Source of the DNA: Nitrospirota bacterium
GTDB taxonomy: Bacteria > Nitrospirota > Thermodesulfovibrionia > Thermodesulfovibrionales > JdFR-88
Direction of reading: 5' to 3'
DNA: 64,000 bases
NCBI GenBank assembly: GCA_014874185.1
Contig: JACWAF010000032.1
Coordinates: 1 to 64,000 of the forward strand
Position 1 is the stretch's first letter, and every line of letters starts with the position of its first letter. Made by a program: the position numbers and the translations under genes. This document shows, piece after piece, positions 42,733 through 50,212 of this stretch. The notes under the pieces were generated by a model. That model worked only from the letters and a program-made list of their open reading frames with translations. It ran no database searches and was not told the DNA's origin.

Positions 42733-44217
42733 TCAAAACCCCCTCAGTGAGCTAAACGCCCTGTGGCCGGCGGATTCGTATTCGAAGAGGGCGGTGGGGG
42801 CCTTGCCTGCGTATATGCCAAGGGCGGCGGCCCAGAACCTGTCCGCGTGGCCGTCCCCGTCCCGTTCGGCCAGGAAGCGGGAGTGCCCGGCGTATGTGGC
42901 CTCGCGGCGTATGCGGTAAAAATCCTCGCGTATGGAATTGGAAATGGGAATTCGCACCCTGCGCTCTTCGAGTGCCCGCCTCATGTCGAGGGCGAGCCTT
43001 TCTTTGACGGGCAGGCTGAATGTGACCGCCTCCACCTGCGGGCCGAACTTTGCAGTCGTTTCTTCGGCAAGCTGCGCGCCAAGCCCGGTGGAGTCTATGG
43101 CCGTGCGGGTTATGCGGATGCCGAAAGAGCCGTCAAGAAGGGCGTATAGGAAATCGCGCTGGATGGAAAACGGCGTGTCCCGAAGCTCGCGCACCATGCG
43201 GGTCCGGAAGACGTCGCCTTCTTTTTGCCAAAGCCAGAAGACCGTGAGGTCATGCTTTCTTCCGATATCCACGCCCAGGTAGAAATCACGACAAATCCCC
43301 CCCTGCCCCCCTTTTCCAAAGGGGGGGACCAAAAACCCCGGCGCGTTTGAAAGTCCTGTTCCATCCGAATTTCTATCCGGGTTTGGATATTCCCCCTTGG
43401 CCCCGCTTAACTTAAGTGGGGAGACATCTGGTAACAATAAGGGGGAACGAAACGGGGCATTTCCATTAAATGAGGGATCTGCCATGCTCCCCCCCTTTTC
43501 TAAAGGGGGGTGAGGGGGAATTACCAAATCGCAGCTGGCCTCTTCGCTCTCGCATGAGGCGATGAGTTCGTAGCTGATGAATGCCCCGGCGCTGTCCAGA
43601 AAGACGCACTCGTACTCCTGCGCCCATGAATCAGGGTCGAAGATGCCTTTTTTGAGTTCGTCAATAGAGATGGGCAGGCCTTCGTTTACGGCGTCGTAAA
43701 TGGTGGTCTTGTGCTGACTGTAGCCGGACTGACTCCAGAGGGTATGGAAAAGGCTCCCTGCTTTTCCGTTGGGGGTCGAGGAGACGCGGAGCTTGTAGCC
43801 CCGTGTTACGGCGGGATACATCGCCCGCCATATCTCTCCTGCGTCCTTGTGGAAGGCGAACTCATCCAGGTACACGTTTCCGGAAAAGCCGCGGACCGTG
43901 TCCGGATTAGCCGGGAGGGAGATTATACGGGAGCCGTTTGGCAGGCGCACTTCTTCCCGTGTATCGTCGAACACAATGCGTTCTTCGCGGGAGGAGAAGT
44001 GCCTGAGGTGGGCGAGAACCTTTTCCATTACCTCTCTGGACTGCCTCTCGGAGGCAGATAGTATGAGGTTTGCCGAGCGGGCCTCGAGGCCTTCGGCAAC
44101 AGCCTCAAGCGCGATAGTGAAAGACTTCCCCGTCTGCCGCGCGGCAAGCCATATCTTGCGCGGGCCGCGGTCTGCAAGCCACCGCCTCTGATAGGGAAGC
44201 AGTATCGTCTTATCCAT
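42733..44217 (-). CDS. Phage terminase large subunit with in-frame repeat insertion
   Basis: About 494 aa. ATPase: Walker A LAARQTGKSF, Walker B VYLDEFAFH, coupling motif RVSSTPNGKAG. Nuclease: YLGVDIGRKHDLT, AIDSTGLGAQLAEE and DGHADRFWAAALGIYAG. It resembles Mu gp28-type terminases. Between ATPase and nuclease, about 77 residues (VIPPHPPLEKGGSM...LVPPFGKGGQGGICR) are encoded by family B repeats and intervening DNA, inserted in frame at 43293-43524. Motifs on both sides are intact, so the insert may be tolerated as an interdomain loop. Start uncertain: ATG 44217 or ATG 44229; the ORF track uses TTG 44244. Confidence 0.85.
   Translation of the reverse strand: MDKTILLPYQRRWLADRGPRKIWLAARQTGKSFTIALEAVAEGLEARSANLILSASERQSREVMEKVLAHLRHFSSREERIVFDDTREEVRLPNGSRIISLPANPDTVRGFSGNVYLDEFAFHKDAGEIWRAMYPAVTRGYKLRVSSTPNGKAGSLFHTLWSQSGYSQHKTTIYDAVNEGLPISIDELKKGIFDPDSWAQEYECVFLDSAGAFISYELIASCESEEASCDLVIPPHPPLEKGGSMADPSFNGNAPFRSPLLLPDVSPLKLSGAKGEYPNPDRNSDGTGLSNAPGFLVPPFGKGGQGGICRDFYLGVDIGRKHDLTVFWLWQKEGDVFRTRMVRELRDTPFSIQRDFLYALLDGSFGIRITRTAIDSTGLGAQLAEETTAKFGPQVEAVTFSLPVKERLALDMRRALEERRVRIPISNSIREDFYRIRREATYAGHSRFLAERDGDGHADRFWAAALGIYAGKAPTALFEYESAGHRAFSSLRGF
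43293..43524. repeat. Family B repeats inserted inside the terminase gene
   Basis: Two family B palindromes at each end (CCCCCCTTTTCCAAAGGGGGGG-like at about 43308-43328; CTTTTCTAAAG core near 43495) and a third G/C palindrome (CCGCTTAACTTAAGTGGGG) in the middle. The whole keeps the reading frame open on the minus strand. Confidence 0.75.
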
Positions 44218-44485
44218 CAATGCCGACGCCATAGTCCGTTTCAAGGATGTCCCTGGTTATCTCTTTCAGCTCGTCAGGGGTAAGCCTGCCCTTCGATTCG
44301 GCCTTCATCTTTCTTAGCAATTCGACGGCGGTCTTCACCATGCCCGTGTAGGCGCTCATGGCCTGGTTCTCGATCTTCTCCGGTTTGGACTCGAAGTATT
44401 TTTCATAGCGTTTCTTCTGATTGAGCAGGTCTTTTATCAACTCAAGCTCCAGGTCTTTTTCCTTTTTTTCCTTTGCCGGACTCAT
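44210..44485 (-). CDS. Probable terminase small subunit (Mu gp27-like position)
   Basis: 91 aa, strongly charged alpha-helical: KEKKEKDLELELIKDLLNQKKRYEKYFE, then MSAYTGMVKTAVELLRKMKAESKGRLTPDELKEITRDILE. Located just before the large terminase with an 8-bp or longer overlap, where Mu-like phages encode a small DNA-binding terminase protein. Assignment rests mainly on position. The start overlaps the stop of the winged-helix gene (4 bp). Confidence 0.55.
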   Translation of the reverse strand: MSPAKEKKEKDLELELIKDLLNQKKRYEKYFESKPEKIENQAMSAYTGMVKTAVELLRKMKAESKGRLTPDELKEITRDILETDYGVGIDG

Positions 44486-44784
44486 AGGGATTCGTCCACG
44501 CCGGTCTCCGCGATATTGCCGTCCAGCAGGTCCCAGCCTTTGGCGGTGAGGCTTGCGTAGACCAGCCTGAAGCCCGCGCCTTTTTTGGTCTCGGCCCGCA
44601 GAAGGCCCTTCTCCTGCAAATACTTGAGGTGGGCCGAAAGGGAGCTTTCAGTCATCGGGAAACCCAGGTTGTCCAGGGTGAACCTCAGCACTTTCAGATC
44701 GAGCGCGCCGGGGTATTGGGTCTTCAGTATCTCCAGGACGGCGGCCCTTATCCGCTTGTTCTTCTCAGCCCCTATTGATCTCAT
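44482..44784 (-). CDS. Winged-helix DNA-binding phage protein
   Basis: 100 aa. NKRIRAAVLEILKTQYPGALDLKVLRFTLDNLGFPMTESSLSAHLKYLQEKGLLRAETKKGAGFRLVYASLTAKGWDLLDG is a clean winged helix-turn-helix (recognition helix about 42-56, wing about 63-75). Mu-like late operons often encode such a protein at the gp26 position. It overlaps its neighbours by 4 bp on both sides. Could be a terminase partner or a regulator. Confidence 0.65.
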   Translation of the reverse strand: MRSIGAEKNKRIRAAVLEILKTQYPGALDLKVLRFTLDNLGFPMTESSLSAHLKYLQEKGLLRAETKKGAGFRLVYASLTAKGWDLLDGNIAETGVDESL

Positions 44785-45107
44785 CGGCTCTCCTTTTTGT
44801 GTATGAGGTCGTGTTCGCGCCTTACCCGTTCAAGTTCCGTATGGTCCTGGGCTATGTACCGGAGGAGCACAAGCATCTCCCTGTGCTCGGAATTGTCCTT
44901 TGTCACAAGCTCTCGGACGCTGTCCTTCAGCATCTCCATGCTCTGGGCCTGCCTGCCAAGCGCGTCTGCCTGGGCCTGCTGGGCGCGCACAAACTCCAGG
45001 CCCAGACGGTTGGCTATGCGGTAAAGGCCGATAAGCACGATGAAGGCTATTGCGGCGCCCACGCCCGCGTTGGCCAGGGCCTTCGCAAGGTCCCCCTCGA
45101 AACTCAT
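44781..45107 (-). CDS. Phage membrane-anchored coiled-coil protein (gp25-like position)
   Basis: 108 aa. One N-terminal membrane helix (VGAAIAFIVLIGLYRIANRLG), then a charged helix: QAQADALGRQAQSMEMLKDSVRELVTKDNSEHREMLVLLRYIAQDHTELERVRREHDL. Spanin- or Mu gp25/DUF2730-like by size, topology and position next to the holin. It overlaps the holin gene by 4 bp. Likely lysis-associated. Confidence 0.55.
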   Translation of the reverse strand: MSFEGDLAKALANAGVGAAIAFIVLIGLYRIANRLGLEFVRAQQAQADALGRQAQSMEMLKDSVRELVTKDNSEHREMLVLLRYIAQDHTELERVRREHDLIHKKESR

Positions 45108-45493
45108 TTAAGCCTTCCGCCAAACCAGCTTGCCACTATGAAGAGGAGAGCAGCGCGGGTGGAGGCGTCCAGCGGAAGGGTGCCAAGCGTCTGGAAACCT
45201 ATGAAAAGCATGGAGAGGCATACGGTGGCAGGCCTTATCGTGGCCCTCAGGTCAGAGACCCACGGGCTCACCGTGCCCACCACGTCCCGGTTGAACCACT
45301 GGGTCTTTGCCTCCATCAGCTTGGCCGAGGCCTCCGTGTAGGCCGGAAGCACGTCTGGCTTTGTTGTGGCCAAAGAGCTTATCGTCTGCTCCGGCGTGTC
45401 GTCCTCTTTTTTGACAAATATCTTTTTGATAAGGTCCAGGACTGGCGGAAGGACGAGCCCCCCGATGGTGGATATCGCCTCGATTGGGAACAT
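45104..45493 (-). CDS. Phage holin (3TM type)
   Basis: 129 aa. Hydrophobic segments at about 6-24 (AISTIGGLVLPPVLDLIKKIF), 86-106 (RPATVCLSMLFIGFQTLGTL) and 111-127 (RAALLFIVASWFGGRLK). The pattern KTQWFNRDVVGTVSPWVSDLRATIRPAT is typical of GTA/Mu-type 3TM holins. It makes the membrane lesion that releases the endolysin. Placed directly after the endolysin gene with a repeat-filled gap of about 230 bp. Confidence 0.7.
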   Translation of the reverse strand: MFPIEAISTIGGLVLPPVLDLIKKIFVKKEDDTPEQTISSLATTKPDVLPAYTEASAKLMEAKTQWFNRDVVGTVSPWVSDLRATIRPATVCLSMLFIGFQTLGTLPLDASTRAALLFIVASWFGGRLK

Positions 45494-45573
45494 GAAAAAA
45501 CCTCCTTTTAAAAAGGGATTGGAATCAATATTCCGGTAAAAAGAACCAATAAGGAGAGCAAATCAATTTGTAA

Positions 45574-45687
45574 TCTCCCCTCACCCCTCTTTACAAAAGA
45601 GGGGGACTTTAACCCACCCCTGCACCCCTCCAAGGAGGGGACTTTAAAATCCCCCTTTCCTAAAGGGGGACGGAGGGGGATTACCGA
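45574..45687. repeat. Family B repeats between endolysin and holin genes
   Basis: AATCTCCCCTCACCCCTC..., the CACCCCTCCAAGGAGGGG variant, and AAATCCCCC...GGGGGATTA with core CTTTCCTAAAG; at least three units in about 115 bp. Confidence 0.7.
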
Positions 45688-45726
45688 TTTATTTTCATCT
45701 CCGCCTTTTCTTCCAAATCTTCCGGC

Positions 45727-46305
45727 CTACCCTGCCGGCCTTTTGCCAGCCTTGAGGTCCGCAAGACTGAGCCCGCCAGTGTACTCGAAGTGCCCGTAAT
45801 CCCTGAACCTGAACCTGCCGCCCCATCTGAGGCCAAGTGATTCGCCAATCTTTCCCAGCTCTTCGTAATCGGGGAGATGGTTGTCGTTCAGGTCAGCCTT
45901 CGTGTCCCAAACGATCTCTTCGCCACTTAACCCCGCTTGATCCCCCCTTGAATTACCCTCCACTGAGTCACCCCTTAAGATAACCCCCCCAGCCCCCCTT
46001 AAATTAAGGGGGGCTGGGGGGGTTATCAATGCCACGTCGAAGGCCAGCCCGAACTGGTGGATGGAGGTCAGGTTCCGGGTGACCACCCTGTTCTCCTTCC
46101 CGGCTATCGGGGCAAGCCCGGCCTCCGCCCTCAACCTGTTCACCTCTGCAAGGGGCTTTCTGCCCTGCGCAAAATACGCCAGCTGTTCCTTCTCCGTTCT
46201 CAATGTGCTTATGACCTTGAACTCCAGGCCCCTTTGGGCGGCAAGCTTTTCAAGCTCGCCGAGCTTCGCTCTAGCAAGGGGATTTAGCGCCTGTGGGTCT
46301 CTCAA
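45727..46305 (-). CDS. Peptidase M15 endolysin (VanY/L-Ala-D-Glu-type) with in-frame repeat
   Basis: 192 aa from TTG 46305, which has AAGGAGG 8 nt upstream. The ORF remains open to ATG 46458, adding 51 residues with four Cys (RCRVEKSLRCIP...ICFGCFNG) that may be a separate small peptide or a true N-terminus. Zinc peptidase motifs: TSIHQFGLAFDVAL (SxHxxGxAxD) and YGHFEY (GHxE). It cuts peptidoglycan peptides during lysis. Between motifs, VALITPPAPLNLRGAGGVIL... is encoded by a family B repeat inserted in frame (about 45930-46027), then GEEIVWDTKADLNDNHLPDYEELGKI returns to family sequence. Confidence 0.8.
   Translation of the reverse strand: MRDPQALNPLARAKLGELEKLAAQRGLEFKVISTLRTEKEQLAYFAQGRKPLAEVNRLRAEAGLAPIAGKENRVVTRNLTSIHQFGLAFDVALITPPAPLNLRGAGGVILRGDSVEGNSRGDQAGLSGEEIVWDTKADLNDNHLPDYEELGKIGESLGLRWGGRFRFRDYGHFEYTGGLSLADLKAGKRPAG
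45930..46027. repeat. Family B repeat inserted inside the endolysin gene
   Basis: A perfect-stem palindrome ATAACCCCCCCAGCCCCCC...GGGGGGCTGGGGGGGTTAT with TTAAATTAA at its centre (45980-46024), plus a short C-rich flank. The reading frame is retained. Confidence 0.75.
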
Positions 46306-46583
46306 TCCGGTCACCTCCTTTTCAATTTCCCCGTTGAAGCAGCCAAAACAAATCTCGTCATCCGGGAGGGGGATGCAGCGGAGGCTCTTCTCCACCCGGC
46401 ATCTTGCCCTCTCTTTCAGTCTCCTTCTGCTCCAGCTAATGAACCCGGCGTTCATCATGCAAAGAGGATAAAGCCGCTGGATTGAAGGAGTCCATATGAC
46501 AGGCTACATGAACTCGGTGTCCGGAGATGGATATAGAGATGTCCTGAAGGGAAAAATATTTCAGAGGGGAAAGATGCGGGGCG

Positions 46584-46952
46584 TCAGCAGCCGGTCAGCT
46601 CCTGTATGGCCTCCCTCAGCCTGCTGATGGAATACGGTTTTCTCAGGAAGACTTTCACGCCCAGCGCGCCCAGTTCGGAGATATCCTCATCGGTTATGAA
46701 GGCCGAAGAGATGATCACCTTGAGACCCGGCAGGGCCTCCCTCAGGCTGGCGCATAGTTCCGTTCCGCTCATTCCGGGCATCTTCAGGTCCAGCACGGCC
46801 AGGTCGATATCCTTATGCGTTCCCGTGATCTCCAGGGCTTGCCGGCCGTCCTCCGCCTCAAACACCTGGGCCGGAATTCCGCGCAAAACCTGTCCCAGTA
46901 TAAACCTTATCGTGGGCTCGTCTTCGGCTATCAATATCTTCGGTATTGACAT
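46584..46952 (-). CDS. Single-domain response regulator (CheY-like)
   Basis: 122 aa receiver domain with no output domain. Phospho-acceptor D55 (AVLDLKMPG), acidic pair E10/D11, S82 and K105 (FLRKPYS) are all in place. Works in the cytoplasm as a phosphorelay or stand-alone signal. No histidine kinase is adjacent. It lies immediately outside the phage module, divergent from the LuxR-type gene at 47183. Confidence 0.9.
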   Translation of the reverse strand: MSIPKILIAEDEPTIRFILGQVLRGIPAQVFEAEDGRQALEITGTHKDIDLAVLDLKMPGMSGTELCASLREALPGLKVIISSAFITDEDISELGALGVKVFLRKPYSISRLREAIQELTGC

Positions 46953-47182
46953 TTGATCCCTAAAATTGACACTTTATCTTATATGTAAACCTGAATTTTG
47001 CCAACCATTCGGGGGCGAATATGCATCCCGGCGGTTGCACCGGGGCGGTTTTTCTTGAAATAAGGGGCCGCTTTGTTAATATAAGTACTCGGGTAACCCG
47101 GATGGGAGATGTTATTTTTTGAGGAAATAGGTTTTTATATTAGAGGTAAAGAAGGCTGGTTCAAAGGCAGGAGGAAAAATCT
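46953..47182. other. Divergent intergenic region
   Basis: Between the response regulator and LuxR-type genes. It holds a CGGGTAACCCG hairpin at about 47092-47102 and T/A-rich blocks that should include both promoters. No gene or known riboswitch was recognised. Confidence 0.4.
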
Positions 47183-47728
47183 TTGAGCAGGGGCTACGAG
47201 TTAAAGGGCAGGGCTAAAAAATCTTTGAGGCTCATGGAGCGGATGCTCGACGATGAGCCGGTGATGCTTGTGTCTGCTGACGGCAGGCATTGGACGAACC
47301 TGAGGGCCAGGGACTTCCTCAAGGAAAGGGGCATCGCTTCACAGGACCTTTTCGAGCTCCTCAATGCCGGGACCTCCTGGAGCGGCAGGATCTACTACGG
47401 GGGGATAGCCCTGAATTCGCTGAGGCTGCCGGGCGGGGACTTCTTCGTTCACCTTACGGAGGAAGAAGATCAGGCTGGCAGGCTTACGGCCAAGGAGAAA
47501 GAGGTGCTCGGTTTTCTGGTAAGGGGGTGCTCGAACAAGGAGATCGCGGGTCTCCTTGAAGTGAGCCCCGGCACCATAAACACGCACCTGGACAACATCT
47601 ACCGGAAATTCGGGTGCTCAAGCCGCCTTGAGGCATGTTTCATAGCCATGAGGGACGGCTTTCCCGTGCCCGCCCTGAAAAAGAAAAACATCAAGAGCTT
47701 CGGTAAAAAGCCCGGCCTTCCCCTCTAA
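47183..47728 (+). CDS. LuxR-type transcriptional regulator
   Basis: 181 aa. Start is TTG 47183, with AGGAGG 7-8 nt upstream. The N-terminal 95 residues form a small alpha/beta sensor-like domain (LMERMLDDEPVMLVSADGRHWTNLRARDFLKERG, PAS-like). The C-terminal HTH is LuxR/GerE: LTAKEKEVLGFLVRGCSNKEIAGLLEVSPGTINTHLDNIYRKFG (about 103-148). A Lys-rich tail ends the protein. Divergent from the CheY-like gene, which suggests a functional pair. Confidence 0.85.
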   Translation: MSRGYELKGRAKKSLRLMERMLDDEPVMLVSADGRHWTNLRARDFLKERGIASQDLFELLNAGTSWSGRIYYGGIALNSLRLPGGDFFVHLTEEEDQAGRLTAKEKEVLGFLVRGCSNKEIAGLLEVSPGTINTHLDNIYRKFGCSSRLEACFIAMRDGFPVPALKKKNIKSFGKKPGLPL

Positions 47729-47874
47729 CAGGCTGCCGAAAATCCCTGGCCACAGGGCATAACGGGCTTGGTATAAAAAGGCCGCCCCAGGCGCGGGCCG
47801 CGTAGATCAGCAGGAAACAAAAGGACGAGGCGGGCGCAAGCCGCAGTGCCCGCGCCCGCCTGTCTTCCTTCCGC

Positions 47875-48402
47875 CTACATGACCTTGACCTTCCCCGTGA
47901 AGACGTAATCGTTATTCTTCCGTCCGGCATGGCAGCTCAGACACGAGGGCAGCTTCCCGGATTCCAGCGTCTTCCGTCCGTCGGGACTGAACGTGGCCCA
48001 GAACCAGTCGCCTCCGGCGGGGTTATAGTCCCTCAGCAGATACATCACCTGCACCGAGGTGAGCAACTTCCCGGGGGAATAGTTCTCTATCACCATCATC
48101 GAGCCCTCGCGCATGCCGTTCTGGTCTTTTACGGATTGCGCTGCGTCCTCGTTCAGGTACACGGCAACAAAGGCGCCGTGCGGCCGGGTCCCCTTTTTAT
48201 ACCTCTCCTCGCCGGGCCATAACTGCCACTTTGAATACGGGCTTGTCCTGAATATGTATTCCCTTACAGCCTTCCCCTCCGCGGGCGGGGGCGCTTTCAT
48301 GCAGGTCTCATCCGTTACCGTAAGACTGCCCGCCACGGCCGTCCCGTAGAGGACGGCAAGGGCAAGCACGGCCAGCGCCGCAATGCCGATCGCCTTTCTC
48401 AT
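47875..48402 (-). CDS. Cytochrome P460 family haem protein
   Basis: 175 aa from ATG 48402 (GGGAGG 4 nt upstream; the ORF-track start is 25 codons earlier without a site). Signal peptide MRKAIGIAALAVLALAVLYGTAVAG. Mature part: KAVREYIFRTSPYSKWQLWPG, VYLNEDAAQSVKDQNG, YSPGKLLTSVQVMYLLRDYNPAGGDWFWATFSPDG and a single CLSCH haem-c motif near the C-terminus, as in cytochrome P460 proteins. P460 proteins oxidise hydroxylamine or NO; the cross-linking Lys cannot be assigned here. Periplasmic. Confidence 0.8.
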   Translation of the reverse strand: MRKAIGIAALAVLALAVLYGTAVAGSLTVTDETCMKAPPPAEGKAVREYIFRTSPYSKWQLWPGEERYKKGTRPHGAFVAVYLNEDAAQSVKDQNGMREGSMMVIENYSPGKLLTSVQVMYLLRDYNPAGGDWFWATFSPDGRKTLESGKLPSCLSCHAGRKNNDYVFTGKVKVM

Positions 48403-48594
48403 GGTTCCTCCCTTTTTGCGGTTCAATCCGAAACTTCCACTGCTCCCCTTCGTTCCGCCTTTTACCAATAAGCGCATTAGATACGGCTACCCGGGCAAGC
48501 CGGGATGACAAATGAGATAATCATACCTGCCTCCTGGCAACATTATCCCATTTGTTATAATAGATTTCATAAAGCTTTTTCCGGGAGGTTGAGG

Positions 48595-49230
48595 ATGGAC
48601 AGGTCTCCCGTCAACAAATCTCTTTCCTATAAGCCTTTCAAGGATTTGAAGGCCAAACCGGCCAGGCCCGCAAAAAGGCCCGCGAGCGAGGCCCCGGATC
48701 CGGAGGCCGATCTGGAGTTTTTCAAAAATGCCATGGCCGATGTGAAGGAGATCCGCGAATTCAGGCGGATGGACTCCGGAAAGCCCGGCCCAGCGCCCCG
48801 CAGGGCCGTTCCCGAATGGCAGGAGGCCCTGATAGAGCTGAGGAAGATCGTAGCCGGGCAGGCCGGCATAACCCTCTCCGACACCGATGAGTACATCGAG
48901 TGGGCAAGCCCCAAGGCGGCCGCGGACATAGCCAAAAGGCTGCACGGGGGCGAATTCGCCGTCCAGGACACGCTGGACCTGCACGGCTTCACGCTTGCCG
49001 ACGCTGAAAATGCGTTCGCGGATTTCTTCAGGGATGCCCTCAGAAGAAGGCTCTTCTGCATAAAGGTGATTCACGGCAGGGGGCTCCGCTCCCCCAATGG
49101 GCCGGTCCTCAAGGAGGCCGTGCTTGGCTGGCTTAAGGGCCCATACAGGAAAAAGATCTGGGCTTACAGCACCGCCAAAGGCTCCGACGGCGGGCTTGGC
49201 GCCACATATATAATCCTCAAAAAGGGCTAA
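48595..49230 (+). CDS. Smr domain protein
   Basis: 211 aa from ATG 48595 with GGGAGG upstream; the ORF-track start is 30 codons upstream without a site. Lys/Pro/Ala-rich N-terminal region (to about 60), then a linker, and a C-terminal Smr (MutS2-type) nuclease domain: TLDLHGFTLADAENAFADFFRDALRRRLFCIKVIHGRGLRS with LDLHG and HGRG. Likely a DNA or RNA nicking activity in recombination control or ribosome rescue, as in Smr relatives. Single gene. Confidence 0.88.
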   Translation: MDRSPVNKSLSYKPFKDLKAKPARPAKRPASEAPDPEADLEFFKNAMADVKEIREFRRMDSGKPGPAPRRAVPEWQEALIELRKIVAGQAGITLSDTDEYIEWASPKAAADIAKRLHGGEFAVQDTLDLHGFTLADAENAFADFFRDALRRRLFCIKVIHGRGLRSPNGPVLKEAVLGWLKGPYRKKIWAYSTAKGSDGGLGATYIILKKG

Positions 49231-49234
49231 TAAA

Positions 49235-49380
49235 AGAAAATTGTTCTTTTTCTTATAAGAAAAAGAACCAAAAAGAATTTTTACTAAAGTCCCGACGGCC
49301 TCTTCTATTTTTTTGCCCCGAAAGGGGCAAAAAAATCCAGAAGTTCTTTTGCTTCTTTTCTTACAAGAAAAGAAGTCCTT
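49235..49380 (+). repeat. Family A triple-hairpin repeat, copy 5
   Basis: P1 is a perfect 26-bp palindrome at 49243-49268, P2 lies at 49308-49335 (seven T, GCCCC, GAAA loop, GGGGC, seven A) and P3 at 49352-49375 (CTTCTTTTCTT/AAGAAAAGAAG). The left linker is longer than in other copies. Lies between smr and the Spy-like gene. Confidence 0.8.
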
Positions 49381-49450
49381 TTCGTCCTTTTTGCCTGCCC
49401 CCCTTTTTGGCTGTATAATTTTAAAAAAAGAAGCCAAGGAGGGTATTTTG

Positions 49451-50131
49451 ATGAAGAAATTAGGCATAGGCGTCTTCTCCGTGCTGGTCACGCTGCTTCT
49501 GGTCCTGCCGGCGTTCGCCCAGATGGACGGGGACACGACAGGCGACAACGATATGGCTGTTCAGGGCGCAACTGATCCCGGTCCCTGCGGCTGCCAGTGC
49601 TGTGGCGGCATGATGGGCGGGGGGATGATGGGAGGAGGAATGATGCGGGGCGGCATGGGCAGAGGCATGATGGGCATGGGTATGATGAAGCACGGGATGA
49701 TGGGCGAAGGCATGTGGATGGAGCACGAATGGATGCATATCTGGCAGCTGGACCTCAGCGACACCCAGAAAACCCGGATAAGAGACGTAAAGATGAAGAC
49801 CGCCAAGGAAGTGATAAAAAAGTCGGCCGATCTGAAGATAGCCGGGCTGGAGCTTAAGGACCTTCTGGAGAAGGAGCCGGTGGACATGAAGGCCGTAGAG
49901 GCGAAGCTCCGCCAGATAGAGGGGCTTCGCACGGAGATAAAGCTTGCTCATATCCAGGCCCGCGAGCAGGTCAGGCAGATACTCACCCCGGAACAGATAA
50001 AGAAGCTTAAACAGTCCCTTGAGGAATGCCGCATGGGAATGGCCTGCGGGCAGGGCTGCCGGATGATGCAGGGGGGCGGCATGATGAACGCACCCTATGG
50101 CGGCCCGCCGCGCATGCGGCCGGGTATGTAG
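49451..50131 (+). CDS. Spy/CpxP-like Met-, Cys-rich periplasmic protein
   Basis: 226 aa from ATG 49451 (GGAGGG upstream); the ORF-track start lies 46 codons earlier inside family A. Signal peptide MKKLGIGVFSVLVTLLLVLPAFA. A CGCQCC cluster is followed by a Met/Gly tract (MMGGGMMGGGMMRGGMGRGM). The helical Spy-like core is LDLSDTQKTRIRDVKMKTAKEVIKKSADLKIAGLELKDLLEKE...LTPEQIKKLKQSL. The C-terminus has CGQGCRMMQGGGMM. The Met and Cys clusters suggest Cu or Ag binding (inference). Spy-like proteins act as ATP-independent chaperones or heavy-metal sensors. Confidence 0.85.
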   Translation: MKKLGIGVFSVLVTLLLVLPAFAQMDGDTTGDNDMAVQGATDPGPCGCQCCGGMMGGGMMGGGMMRGGMGRGMMGMGMMKHGMMGEGMWMEHEWMHIWQLDLSDTQKTRIRDVKMKTAKEVIKKSADLKIAGLELKDLLEKEPVDMKAVEAKLRQIEGLRTEIKLAHIQAREQVRQILTPEQIKKLKQSLEECRMGMACGQGCRMMQGGGMMNAPYGGPPRMRPGM

Positions 50132-50212
50132 GCGCGCCGGTTTACCGGATAATGAAAAGGCCGGCGGGGACTTGAGGTCTCCGCCGGTCTTGTTTTCTTT
50201 CGGGACCAGGAG

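Larger units (their letters stand above)
29855..46458 (-). mobile_element. Mu-type prophage late module (incomplete)
   Basis: Twenty-one minus-strand genes in the order lysis, small terminase, large terminase, portal (gp29-like), protease, decoration, capsid, gp36, gp37, fibre cassette, tail tube, distal tail and hub. The head half follows phage Mu order; the tail half resembles a non-contractile tail (no sheath gene). No transposase, integrase, repressor, replication gene or recognisable tape measure is present, and no attachment repeats were found at the edges. Several gaps hold host-type family A and B repeats, so the module has been resident for some time. Confidence 0.75.

Noticed and set aside
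48487-49548. 353-aa minus-strand ORF over the Smr gene
   Set aside because: Spans the family A repeat and runs antisense to the Smr domain with LDLHG/HGRG.
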